Notes under the pieces: generated by a model
Databases searched by the model: none
What the model saw: the letters and a program-made list of their open reading frames with translations, nothing else
What the model was told of the DNA's origin: nothing
Made by a program: the position numbers and the translations under genes
Assembly: GCF_011516925.1 (NCBI RefSeq)
Contig: NZ_WOTG01000006.1
Coordinates: 1-64,000 of the forward strand
Direction of reading: 5' to 3'
Length of the DNA: 64,000 nt
Origin: Acetobacter fabarum
GTDB lineage: Bacteria; Pseudomonadota; Alphaproteobacteria; Acetobacterales; Acetobacteraceae
Shown here: positions 16,997 through 25,019 of the stretch, piece by piece
Layout: each line of letters begins with the position of its first letter
How positions within the stretch are numbered: position 1 is the stretch's first letter

Positions 16997-19453
16997 TTAC
17001 TGGGCTTTGGTGCCCTGTGCGCCATCGATCGTGTAGGCGATGATATAATCACCGCTACGGGTACCAAGGCCCCCGTGGCCACCTGCAGCAATCACAACGT
17101 ACTGCTTGCCGCCTGCCTCATAAGACATGGGGGTTGCCTGACCACCTGCTGGCAGACGGTCCTGCCAGATGACCTGACCTGTGGAGAGGTCAAAACCACG
17201 CAGGTAATCGTCTGCTGTGGCGCCCATGAACACCACGCCGCCTTTGGTCACAATGTTCCCGCCAATGTTATACATGCCTGTAGGCAGTGGCAGGTTGTTG
17301 TGGGTGCGGAAAGGCCCTGTATCCCGCGTGGTGCCAACCGGGTGCTGCCAGACGATCTTCTTGGTGACAAGGTCAATCGCGGTCAGCGTGCCCCAGACCG
17401 GCCCTTTGCAGGGGATCTGCAGCGGATTCAGCCAGGGGTTGGTGTAGGCAATGTACGGCGTGCCATAGTCAGGCGAAACAGATAGTGCATCGCCTTTGGC
17501 AGCGGGTTCCTCGCCTTTACCGTCCCATTTCGGCAGGGTGCCGGGGCCTTCCAGCGTCTGGCGTTTTTCCAGACGGATACGGAACGGCAGGTAGCTTGCA
17601 TTGGCCAGCAGAAGCTTGCGCTGCGGGTCAATGGTAATACCCTGCCAGTCCACAACGCCATAGAACGCGGGATAGACAATGGTGGTCTGGCCCAGATGCG
17701 GCGGCGTAAACTGCCCATCATAAGCAGACTGACGGTACTGGATGCGGCAGATCATCTGGTCCAGCAGGGTTGCGCCCCACATGTCAGATTCTTTCAGATC
17801 CGGCGGCGTAAGGGAGGGCATGGCCGTGGGATATGGCTGGGTGGGCGATACGCGGTCATCTGCGACATGCCCGGCCGTGGGTACGGGTTTTTCCGCAACC
17901 GGATAACCGGGAACAGGCTGGCCCGTACGGCGGTCAAGCACAAAGAATTCGCCACGCTTGGTGCTCTGGACCAGAGCGGGAATGCTTTCCCCATTCGGGC
18001 CGGGCAGGTCCACCATGGATGGGCCGGAAGGAATATCCATATCCCACAGGTCATGATGCACGGTCTGGTAAATCCAGCGACGTTCACCGGTTTCAATATC
18101 CAGAGCAACCGTGGCGCTGGAAGAAGCATCGTCAAACGGACGGCGCGAGCCCCCCCAGTTGTCTGGCGGAGAGTTGCCGGTAGGAATGTAAACCAGCCCC
18201 AGATCAAGGTCAGCCGTGTAAACGCCCCAGGCATTCGGGGTGTCACGCGTCAGCACATCGTTCGGGCCGGGTTTCCATGTTTCGGGGTTGTGGCCAACGT
18301 CCCATGCCCATTCAATGGCACCTGTAGTGGCGTTGAATGCGCGAATGGCACCGGAAGGTTCAAAATTGGCCTGGTTATCAAAAATCCAGCCACCGGTAAT
18401 CAGGCGGTTTTTGGCCACCATGGGGGGCGATGTCACAAAGTGGAAACCATGTGGCACGTGGCCAAGGTAATCCCGCAGGGAGATAAAGCCATGGTCGCCG
18501 AAATCATCACACGGCTGGCCGGTTTCGGCATTCACAGCAACCATACGCACGTCTGCCACGGGGGAGTAGATGCGGTTGCGGCAGCTGGTCTGAATTTCGT
18601 CCGGGACATGGTAGTAGGAAACACCACGGCAGGCCAGATACACGTTTTTATCCAGATCAGCCGTTGCAGGCTTGGGGTCAAACTTCCATTTGACCTTCCC
18701 GGTCAGGGCATCCACAGCCATCACCCAGCTATGGGGGGTGCACATGTAAAGTGTGTCACCCACCTTGATCGGGGTCAGTTCCAGATTGAACTCATGCCCC
18801 TGATCTGGCCCGGCAACGGTGCCCTCACCATCCTGCTGCACGTCGCCCGTACGGGTCATCCATGCACGTTTGAGATGGCTGATATTGGCGGGAGTGATCT
18901 GCCCGATGGGAGAGTAGCGGTCCCCCCCAACAGTGCGGCCATAAGCTGACCAGTCTGCATCTGCTACACCATTGGCAGCAAGATCAGTCTGCCCCTGCGC
19001 GGCCATGCGATCAGCCGGTACCGTACCGTTAATGGAGTAAGAGGCAAAGCAGCTAGCCACAACCACAAGAGTGGAAACGGCAACTGCCCCCAGCACTTCA
19101 CGCTTGTCGGTCAGCCAGTCTGCCCCTGTACGCCAGACCCATGGCAGCAGGAGCCATGCTCCAAGGCCAATGAGCGTAAACAGACGAACTTCCAGCCCCC
19201 AGATATTGAAGCCGACTTCAATAAGGGACCAGACCGTTGCTACCAGCAGCAGGGCTGCGTACAGGCGGCTGGCAAGCTTTGGGTTTTTAAAACCACTGAA
19301 AGCTGCCGCCAGCATAACGCCGCCCGCCAGAATATAGAACCAGGATCCGCCCAAGAAGAGCAGTTCTGCCCCACCAAAAAACAGGAAAAGCCCGATCAGA
19401 GCCAGTAAGGCTGAGGTTATAATTGAAAATAACCCCTTATTACTCTCTCGCAT
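16997..19453 (-). CDS. gcd: Membrane-bound PQQ dehydrogenase, glucose/quinate/shikimate family
   Basis: 818 residues. The first ~140 form five membrane segments that bind ubiquinone. The remainder is an eight-bladed quinoprotein propeller beginning ADWSAYGRTVGGDRYSPIGQIT and ending LPAGGQATPMSYEAGGKQYVVIAAGGHGG. Motifs matching E. coli Gcd include CTPHSWVMAVD, YQTVHHDLWDMDIP and the lysine of TKRGEFFVLDRR. It oxidises its substrate at the periplasmic face and passes electrons to ubiquinone, a hallmark of acetic acid bacteria. Several stretches differ from known glucose dehydrogenases, so quinate or another cyclic polyol is possible. PQQ synthesis genes are not in the window. Confidence 0.88.
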   Translation of the reverse strand: MRESNKGLFSIITSALLALIGLFLFFGGAELLFLGGSWFYILAGGVMLAAAFSGFKNPKLASRLYAALLLVATVWSLIEVGFNIWGLEVRLFTLIGLGAWLLLPWVWRTGADWLTDKREVLGAVAVSTLVVVASCFASYSINGTVPADRMAAQGQTDLAANGVADADWSAYGRTVGGDRYSPIGQITPANISHLKRAWMTRTGDVQQDGEGTVAGPDQGHEFNLELTPIKVGDTLYMCTPHSWVMAVDALTGKVKWKFDPKPATADLDKNVYLACRGVSYYHVPDEIQTSCRNRIYSPVADVRMVAVNAETGQPCDDFGDHGFISLRDYLGHVPHGFHFVTSPPMVAKNRLITGGWIFDNQANFEPSGAIRAFNATTGAIEWAWDVGHNPETWKPGPNDVLTRDTPNAWGVYTADLDLGLVYIPTGNSPPDNWGGSRRPFDDASSSATVALDIETGERRWIYQTVHHDLWDMDIPSGPSMVDLPGPNGESIPALVQSTKRGEFFVLDRRTGQPVPGYPVAEKPVPTAGHVADDRVSPTQPYPTAMPSLTPPDLKESDMWGATLLDQMICRIQYRQSAYDGQFTPPHLGQTTIVYPAFYGVVDWQGITIDPQRKLLLANASYLPFRIRLEKRQTLEGPGTLPKWDGKGEEPAAKGDALSVSPDYGTPYIAYTNPWLNPLQIPCKGPVWGTLTAIDLVTKKIVWQHPVGTTRDTGPFRTHNNLPLPTGMYNIGGNIVTKGGVVFMGATADDYLRGFDLSTGQVIWQDRLPAGGQATPMSYEAGGKQYVVIAAGGHGGLGTRSGDYIIAYTIDGAQGTKAQ

Positions 19454-19603
19454 GTTGTGTTTCTCTCTGAATGTGTTCAGTCGGCCCGAAACATGGAAGG
19501 CAGGCCGCTACACCGCCCCTGTCCACAGCCAATTTCGTTTGATGAACAGGAAGCACCCAGAAATTGCCACAGTTGATATGGCCGTGCTCACAGATGTTTG
19601 TAG
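19454..19603. other. Upstream region of the PQQ dehydrogenase
   Basis: Together with the tRNA terminator, about 310 bases between the dehydrogenase and the tRNA contain no gene. The dehydrogenase promoter must lie here; no clear motif was picked out. Confidence 0.4.
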
Positions 19604-19642
19604 CAAAAAACCTAACCTGTTTCAGATATGAGACAGGTTAGG
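19604..19642 (-). terminator. Terminator of the CAU tRNA transcript
   Basis: A 10-bp perfect stem CCTAACCTGT (19611-19620) / ACAGGTTAGG (19633-19642). Read on the minus strand it is followed by six T (19610-19605). It lies 125 bases past the 3' end of the tRNA gene. Confidence 0.8.
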
Positions 19643-19766
19643 CAAACCAGAGGTATTTTGAAGCGAAAGAACCGGTCCAATGCCGGCGGAATGTGGGCTT
19701 TAAGCGCCTGTCCGATAAAACGGAAAATAGATGCATGGTGCCAGATACAAAAACCGAATGAAAATA

Positions 19767-19843
19767 TGGTGCGCCGGGCAGGACTTGAACCCGCGACCAA
19801 GCCGTTATGAGCGGCCCGCTCTAACCAACTGAGCTACCAGCGC
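19767..19843 (-). tRNA. tRNA with CAU anticodon, probably tRNA-Ile2 (lysidine-modified)
   Basis: 77 bases including an encoded CCA. The acceptor GCGCTGG pairs with CCGGCGC with one G-T, the D arm reads AGCTCAGTTGGTTAGAGC, and the T arm contains GGTTCAAGTCC. The anticodon loop is CT-CAT-AA. The anticodon stem-variable region (GGCTTGGTCGC) matches bacterial tRNA-Ile2 better than elongator tRNA-Met, so the wobble C is probably converted to lysidine by TilS to read AUA. Elongator Met remains possible. Confidence 0.85.
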
Positions 19844-20251
19844 ACGATATTGTAGGCGTTACCCCGGATTACCATGGGCATGCCTTCTGCCTTAGCCATA
19901 CAGATCATCTTGTAAGCTGAAAAGACATGCTGGCATATTTTTCAGGCTATATCCGGTCTCCGCGTTGTTATTAACATGTGGAACCCAAGCCGGCCCGCCA
20001 GATGGCGAGCCAGCTATGCGCGATAAAACGGGTATTCAAGACCGCTACAGTGTTATTTATTGGGCCTTAGTGGATACCATGCGACAAACTGATAAAGGCT
20101 CATCCCGTTGACGCAGCGTTGTGGGATATGAGCATTGAATGCATATTTCACATATCGTCATCCCATGCCGCAGGGGATTATTTTCTGGCACAAGGAGGGA
20201 GTAAAGATATTCATAATGTGAAAGGTTAAAATCAATAGGAATATAGATTGC
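19844..20251. other. Non-coding stretch between tRNA and TonB-like gene
   Basis: 408 bases with no credible gene. Base composition shifts from balanced to A+T-rich toward the right. Around 20193-20206 there is a good ribosome-binding sequence AAGGAGGGAG, but the nearest ATG (20215) is followed at once by TGA, so it drives no visible protein. It may be a remnant of a lost gene. Confidence 0.4.
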
Positions 20252-21103
20252 ATGTTAATGAAAAAATCTAATAATTTTATTTTCAAAATCAATAATAAAC
20301 GCAAAGAATGTCATAATATGAAATGCAAATTTAGAAATAAAACGTTTATAAAAACGGCATTGTTTTGTTTTATTTTTTCGGAAACTTCCTGTTCTCCCTA
20401 TTGGAATCCCGATCCTATGCGTCCGGAGCATTTATCTGCAGTTCTGGAAGCAGGTACATTATGTCAGTCCATCCAACATTCCCGGCATGCATCAGAGTTT
20501 ATACGCCAGCAGATGCAAATATTTGTTACGAATAGTCCTGCGTTTAATAAGCGAACACACCACCACCCTATTGTAAATCAGCCCCACAAAGAACCAGACG
20601 GAGTGGACGAAAAAGATGCGCACTGTCCAGTTCATACAAAAGTTAAGGGAAAAAAATTTCTTAGTATTTATAATCTGGAAAAAATAAAACACGTCAATAC
20701 AGATGGAAGCGTTCAAGATATTTATTATGAATATTTGACTATAGCTTCGAATTATTTTTATAAGCTCGAGCATTCGCAATTGCCAGCGCATCACCACAAA
20801 AAAACGACACCAACAATTAGTAAACCTCAACCCCAAACCCCTTTGGACTTATGGATGTCAGAGCAGATATATTATCCTATGGAAGCAGCCAGAAGTGGCA
20901 TTGAAGGCTATACAACAATGAAAATTTGGATTGGTCCTCAGGGAAAAATTCAATCCGTACGCTTTTCCAAATCATCCGGTAGTATTCTTCTCGACAATGC
21001 AGCAATGGGTATGTTTGTGGGGAAAACTGTACCAAATCTATCTCATAGTAAAAAAGCGAAGAAAATTACGGAAACAATAAATTATATATTGGTACACAAT
21101 TAA
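20252..21103 (+). CDS. TonB-C-terminal-like protein in an A+T-rich segment
   Basis: 283 residues. Residues ~200-280 (LWMSEQIYYPMEAARSGIEG, then TTMKIWIGPQGKIQSVRFSKSSGS) match the TonB C-terminal fold. The N-terminus has a basic part and a hydrophobic segment ending FSETSC, a possible degenerate lipoprotein or uncleaved membrane signal. The ATG at 20318 would give a more usual signal. The middle is rich in His and Pro. The gene is far more A+T-rich than its surroundings and uses codons such as AAA, ATA and TTA, suggesting horizontal transfer. No ExbB/ExbD neighbours are present. Confidence 0.7.
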   Translation: MLMKKSNNFIFKINNKRKECHNMKCKFRNKTFIKTALFCFIFSETSCSPYWNPDPMRPEHLSAVLEAGTLCQSIQHSRHASEFIRQQMQIFVTNSPAFNKRTHHHPIVNQPHKEPDGVDEKDAHCPVHTKVKGKKFLSIYNLEKIKHVNTDGSVQDIYYEYLTIASNYFYKLEHSQLPAHHHKKTTPTISKPQPQTPLDLWMSEQIYYPMEAARSGIEGYTTMKIWIGPQGKIQSVRFSKSSGSILLDNAAMGMFVGKTVPNLSHSKKAKKITETINYILVHN

Positions 21104-21335
21104 TATTATTAGAATTATTATGGTCCAACTTGTTTTGTAGAGAGAGAGGCGTGTTGTTGGCAGAGGGAGTGCTTTGCTCATCCCCTCTCCCTTCTGCAAA
21201 GAATGGAAGGAAAATAAAATATTCGAAGTCGATCGAACAAGGTGCCACGGACTGCTCTGGTCCGATATAAACTGATAGGGCGCTTATTATTTTGTGGATT
21301 GTTTTCTGTAACCCGCAGAAAACTAGGGCAAACCG

Positions 21336-21410
21336 TGGTGGGTGCGACAGGGATTGAACCTGTGACCCCCGCCGTGTGAAGGCGATGCTCTACCGCTGAG
21401 CTACGCACCC
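21336..21410 (-). tRNA. tRNA-Val (CAC)
   Basis: 75 bases with an encoded CCA. Acceptor GGGTGCG / CGCACCC is perfect, the D arm is AGCTCAGCGGTAGAGC, the anticodon loop is TT-CAC-AC, and the T arm reads CAGGTTCAATCCCTG. The CAC anticodon reads GUG. Confidence 0.95.
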
Positions 21411-21532
21411 GGTTTGTGAGGGCTAGATACATCTATCACGAAGGGTTTGGCAAGAGGTGATTTGCCATTAAAGTCAAAAAAATCAAATATTTTGCAACCG
21501 CTCTTCACTGCGGGAATGAATAAGGAGAAACC

Positions 21533-22267
21533 ATGCTCTTTCAGGAGCAGGAAAAACGGAATTTTGTCACCAACCGGCGGTTGGGCAGTTCTCTGGCCAT
21601 GATTGCCGGAGCCATAAATGTCGCTGGTTTTATGGATTTTGGATATTACTGTGCCAACATGACGGGTAACGCCTCTGCAATGGCTCTGAATTTGCAGGAT
21701 GGAAAGCTCCTTGATGGCTTTCGTGCCATGGAACTGAGCGGGAGCTTTGTTCTGGGGGCCATCGTGTGCACATTTTTGGTCAATCGTGGGCGTAGGCGGC
21801 ACTGGCATGCGGCTTATGCCTTTAGTATTCTGCTGGAAGCCGTCATGCTCGCCTTACTGGGGCTGGCCAGCGCTTTTATGCTGTTTGGCCCACACAGCTT
21901 TATTCCTGCGTTAACGCTCTGTTTTCTCATGGGTTTGCAGAACGCAACCGTTACCCGCATTTCGGGCTCAGTTGTGCGGACAACGCACATTACCGGCATG
22001 CTGACGGACCTGGGAATGGAAATTGCCGACTGGCTGGATGCCTGGCGGCACAAGATTGGGCCAGAACACCGCTATACTATTACCCAAAGGTTACGGCTGC
22101 ATTTGCAGATTATCTGCTGCTTTATTGGTGGAGGCGTTGCCGGGGCCTTTGTTTATCACGTCTGGCCGACATATTTTTTGTTTGTAACGGCGGCTCTGCT
22201 GGCATCGTGCGCTTTGCCCGGTATGGTCGCGAACTCGCTCACCAGCTTTGCAAAAAGACAGACATAA
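21533..22267 (+). CDS. DUF1275 (YoaK) family membrane protein
   Basis: 244 residues with about six membrane segments. The family hallmarks GAINVAGFMDFGYYCANMTGN near the N-terminus and MGLQNATVTRISGSVVRTTHITG in the middle are present. The start is supported by AAGGAGA five bases before the ATG. DUF1275 proteins are widespread inner-membrane proteins of unknown function; transport has been suggested but not shown here. It is convergent with the response regulator. Confidence 0.88.
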   Translation: MLFQEQEKRNFVTNRRLGSSLAMIAGAINVAGFMDFGYYCANMTGNASAMALNLQDGKLLDGFRAMELSGSFVLGAIVCTFLVNRGRRRHWHAAYAFSILLEAVMLALLGLASAFMLFGPHSFIPALTLCFLMGLQNATVTRISGSVVRTTHITGMLTDLGMEIADWLDAWRHKIGPEHRYTITQRLRLHLQIICCFIGGGVAGAFVYHVWPTYFLFVTAALLASCALPGMVANSLTSFAKRQT

Positions 22268-22289
22268 CCCACGGGCAGAACCTTGCTCT

Positions 22290-22335
22290 GCCCATCTGGT
22301 TGGCTTCTCTCGTATATACAGCCGACCAGATGGGC
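22290..22335. terminator. Long hairpin between convergent genes
   Basis: GCCCATCTGGTTGGC (22290-22304) pairs with GCCGACCAGATGGGC (22321-22335), 15 bp with one wobble. It lies between the DUF1275 and response-regulator stops and probably terminates both, though T tracts are weak. Confidence 0.6.
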
Positions 22336-22348
22336 AAAGGCTGGAGTT

Positions 22349-23056
22349 TTAAGCCAGCACTTCCGGGTTCAGGCGGTAGCCACCGCCTTCGGTTACCAGC
22401 AGGGATGCATGGGCCGGATCGGGTTCGATTTTCTGCCGCAGGCGATAAATATGGGTTTCCAGCGTGTGGGTAGTGACCGCCGCGTTGTAACCCCATACCT
22501 CGTTCAGCAACACCTGCCGTGGAACCGGGCGTGTGCCTGCACGGTAAAGGAACTTCAGAATGGCAGTTTCTTTTTCCGTCAGCCGGATACGGCGGTTTTT
22601 AACCGGTTCCAGCAGCAGCTTGGCAGACGGACGGAAAGTGTATGGACCGATTGAGAAAACGGCATCTTCGCTGTTTTCAAACAGGCGCAATTGCGCGCGC
22701 AGACGGGCCAGAAGCTCGGCAATGCGGAAGGGTTTTGCAACGTAATCGTTGGCACCAGCATCCAGACCACGCACGATGTCGGCTTCATCATCCGAGCCGG
22801 TCAGCATGATCACCGGCATGCGCAGCCCTTCCTTGCGCAGCTCCGCACAGAAATCTCTGCCATCGCCGTCCGGTAATGAGACATCAAGCAAGATGGCATC
22901 ACACCGGGCATCCGGGCCTTTCATTTTCTCGCGTGCTTCTGCCAGCGTGGCGGCTTCCTGAACCAGAAACTCACCATCAACCTGTAGCTGTTCCGTCAAA
23001 GCGCGGCGGATAACCTGATCGTCGTCAACAACCAAAATGGGGCGTGCACCCGTCAT
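22349..23056 (-). CDS. OmpR-family response regulator
   Basis: 235 residues. The receiver domain (1-~120) has the acidic pocket D11-D13, phospho-acceptor D58 in AILLDVSLPDGDG, T86 and K108. A winged-helix DNA-binding domain follows (RLTEKETAILKFLYRAGTRPVPRQVL, then TLETHIYRLRQKIEPDP). AAGGAG precedes the ATG. No histidine kinase gene adjoins it, so it is an orphan. It resembles the CenR-type regulators of alphaproteobacteria, but that is only an impression. Its targets are unknown. Confidence 0.9.
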   Translation of the reverse strand: MTGARPILVVDDDQVIRRALTEQLQVDGEFLVQEAATLAEAREKMKGPDARCDAILLDVSLPDGDGRDFCAELRKEGLRMPVIMLTGSDDEADIVRGLDAGANDYVAKPFRIAELLARLRAQLRLFENSEDAVFSIGPYTFRPSAKLLLEPVKNRRIRLTEKETAILKFLYRAGTRPVPRQVLLNEVWGYNAAVTTHTLETHIYRLRQKIEPDPAHASLLVTEGGGYRLNPEVLA

Positions 23057-23201
23057 GTGGTTCCATCTCCTTGTGTCAGCCTTCTATAAGTGGCTGCCTG
23101 ACCTATTCTTTTGCTATCGTGCCACGAATCTTCACGCAACGTAAGCAGCGACATGATACGTGAACCGCATGGCAGGCCATGAACAGAGGCAAGATATTGG
23201 A

Positions 23202-23723
23202 ATGATAATACACGTGTGGCCCATGCCTGACAGCCGCAGCTACGCAAAACTGCATTGCGGGCACATAATAATGGATGCGGTGATCGGCAAAAACGGCGTT
23301 ACTCCTCATAAGCATGAGGGAGATATGGCCACTCCGGTGGGCCAGTTCACTCTCAGAAAAGTGTATTATCGTGCCGACCGAACTACCCGCCCCTACTCTG
23401 TTTTACCCACGGAAGCGCTAAAACCTGATGACGGATGGTGTGATGACCCCACGTCCGAGGTGTACAACCAGCACATCACACTGCCCAACGCGTCCCGGCA
23501 TGAAGATTTGTGGAGAGAGGATGACCTATACAACCTTGTGATTGTTATAGGCTACAATGATACCCCTGCCCTACCCGGAAAAGGTTCTGCCATCTTCATG
23601 CACCTGCAGCGCCCCGATCGCACACCAACGGAAGGATGCGTTGCCCTGACAGAGCAGGACTTACGCACTGTTTTACAATCCGGGGTCACGGCAATTGCCA
23701 TTCATGATTGCCCACACCCGTAG
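23202..23723 (+). CDS. L,D-transpeptidase (YkuD) domain protein
   Basis: 173 residues from the ATG at 23202; GTG at 23160 or ATG at 23169 would add 14 or 11 residues. The YkuD core is recognised by HKHEGDMATPVGQFTL, AIFMHLQRPDRTPTEGCVAL and a terminal strand. The catalytic cysteine is in EGCVAL, with the conserved histidine upstream in IFMH. Such enzymes make 3-3 peptidoglycan crosslinks or attach proteins to peptidoglycan. No signal peptide is evident, unusual for a periplasmic enzyme, and the minimal domain resembles a small secreted-or-cytoplasmic subgroup. It is divergent from the response regulator. Confidence 0.78.
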   Translation: MIIHVWPMPDSRSYAKLHCGHIIMDAVIGKNGVTPHKHEGDMATPVGQFTLRKVYYRADRTTRPYSVLPTEALKPDDGWCDDPTSEVYNQHITLPNASRHEDLWREDDLYNLVIVIGYNDTPALPGKGSAIFMHLQRPDRTPTEGCVALTEQDLRTVLQSGVTAIAIHDCPHP

Positions 23724-23793
23724 AGCTCTGCGGAAAATCAATCAAACCACTTTCTATTCAGGCCTTTAAACTCTTCTTCTTGAGTTTATCGAC

Positions 23794-24897
23794 TTATAAC
23801 CCTGCCTGAAAAGCTAACTGAATATCTTCAGGTTTTGTTTTTCCGTTAGCGAGTAGAAGCTGAAGGAGGATTCGTGCTTTTTGTGGATTGAGGTCCATAG
23901 AGGCGATCAGACCATATCGGTCATCATCAACTTCCACATTCCGGTTCGTCATGCCACTACCGACGCGCGTGGAACGCACGACAATGACGCCGGCTTTTCT
24001 TGCCCGCTCAATGCCTGCCAAAGCGGTATCAGAAACATTTCCGTCTCCCATCCCGGCAATGACGATACCACGCGCGCCATCCTTGACCGCATCATCAATC
24101 TGCTGTGCATCCATATCCGCGTGGGCATACACAATTTGTACCTGCGCGAGGGTGTGATCTGCCGGAAGAGCAAGAGGCTGGCGTGGTTGGGCGGCGGTAA
24201 TAAAACGCACAGATGCCGGGTCAACATAACCAGTCGGACCAAGATTTGGAGAATGGAATGTTTGTAGCTCTGTGGTGTGCATTTTGCTCACGCCACGCGC
24301 AGACTGGATTACATCATTTAAAACAACCAGAACGCCACGCCCGCGGGCCTGCGGATCTGCCGCGACCTTCACGGCTTCATACATGTTGGCAGGACCATCC
24401 GCACTGATGGCCGTGCTGGGCCGCATGGCGCCAGTTAAAATTACGGGGCGGGAATCTCCGATAACATTATCCAGGAAGAACGCCGTTTCCTCCATTGTAT
24501 CGGTTCCATGTGTAATCACAATGGCATCTGCTTCATTGTTTGCAAATGCCTTCCGTATCCGCTCTGCAAGTTTGAACCATACCTGGCTATTCATATTCTG
24601 GGAGGCAATGTTAGAAATCTGCTCAACCTGTAATTGGGCGAGTTTTTCCACGCCCGGCACGCCTGCAATCAATTGCTCGCCAGTCACTGCACCTGCATCA
24701 TAACCAATGGCAGAGCGTGTATTTATTTTTCCAGATATTGTGCCCCCGGTTGCCAAAACCAACACACGCGGCAAGGCGTCCTGCTTATGCACTGTAGCTG
24801 TGGGAGCCTCTGCCCCTGCTGTATGAGCAAAAGCGGATTGGATATTCACTGCGCTCAGAATTGTACCGAGAAGAGACAGGACACGCACAGAAACCAT
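23794..24897 (-). CDS. Type II L-asparaginase
   Basis: 367 residues from the ATG at 24897, which opens a signal peptide (VRVLSLLGTILSAVNIQSAFA); a longer frame reaches 24954. The catalytic residues of E. coli AnsB are all found: T in ATGGTISG, T and D in HGTDTMEET, and K in ARGVSKMHTTE. NPQKARILLQL is the conserved C-terminal signature. It hydrolyses asparagine (and perhaps glutamine) in the periplasm to give aspartate and ammonia. It appears monocistronic. Confidence 0.93.
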   Translation of the reverse strand: MVSVRVLSLLGTILSAVNIQSAFAHTAGAEAPTATVHKQDALPRVLVLATGGTISGKINTRSAIGYDAGAVTGEQLIAGVPGVEKLAQLQVEQISNIASQNMNSQVWFKLAERIRKAFANNEADAIVITHGTDTMEETAFFLDNVIGDSRPVILTGAMRPSTAISADGPANMYEAVKVAADPQARGRGVLVVLNDVIQSARGVSKMHTTELQTFHSPNLGPTGYVDPASVRFITAAQPRQPLALPADHTLAQVQIVYAHADMDAQQIDDAVKDGARGIVIAGMGDGNVSDTALAGIERARKAGVIVVRSTRVGSGMTNRNVEVDDDRYGLIASMDLNPQKARILLQLLLANGKTKPEDIQLAFQAGL

Positions 24898-25019
24898 AAA
24901 ATCAGTCTTTCCAGTAAAGAGTGATAACAGGCTACTCAGGCGCCCCTGCCTCACCCATTAAAAATGAATAGGCTGGCTGGTAGAAGATTACTCTTTTCCC
25001 AGCCTCGTCTGTTATAAGT

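Noticed and set aside
17696..18949. 417-codon frame opposite the PQQ dehydrogenase
   Set aside because: Shadow of the propeller gene; no signal or domain visible.
19767..21410. Integrated element with tRNA-derived attachment repeats
   Set aside because: No integrase gene and no second copy of either tRNA 3' end was found; only composition supports transfer.
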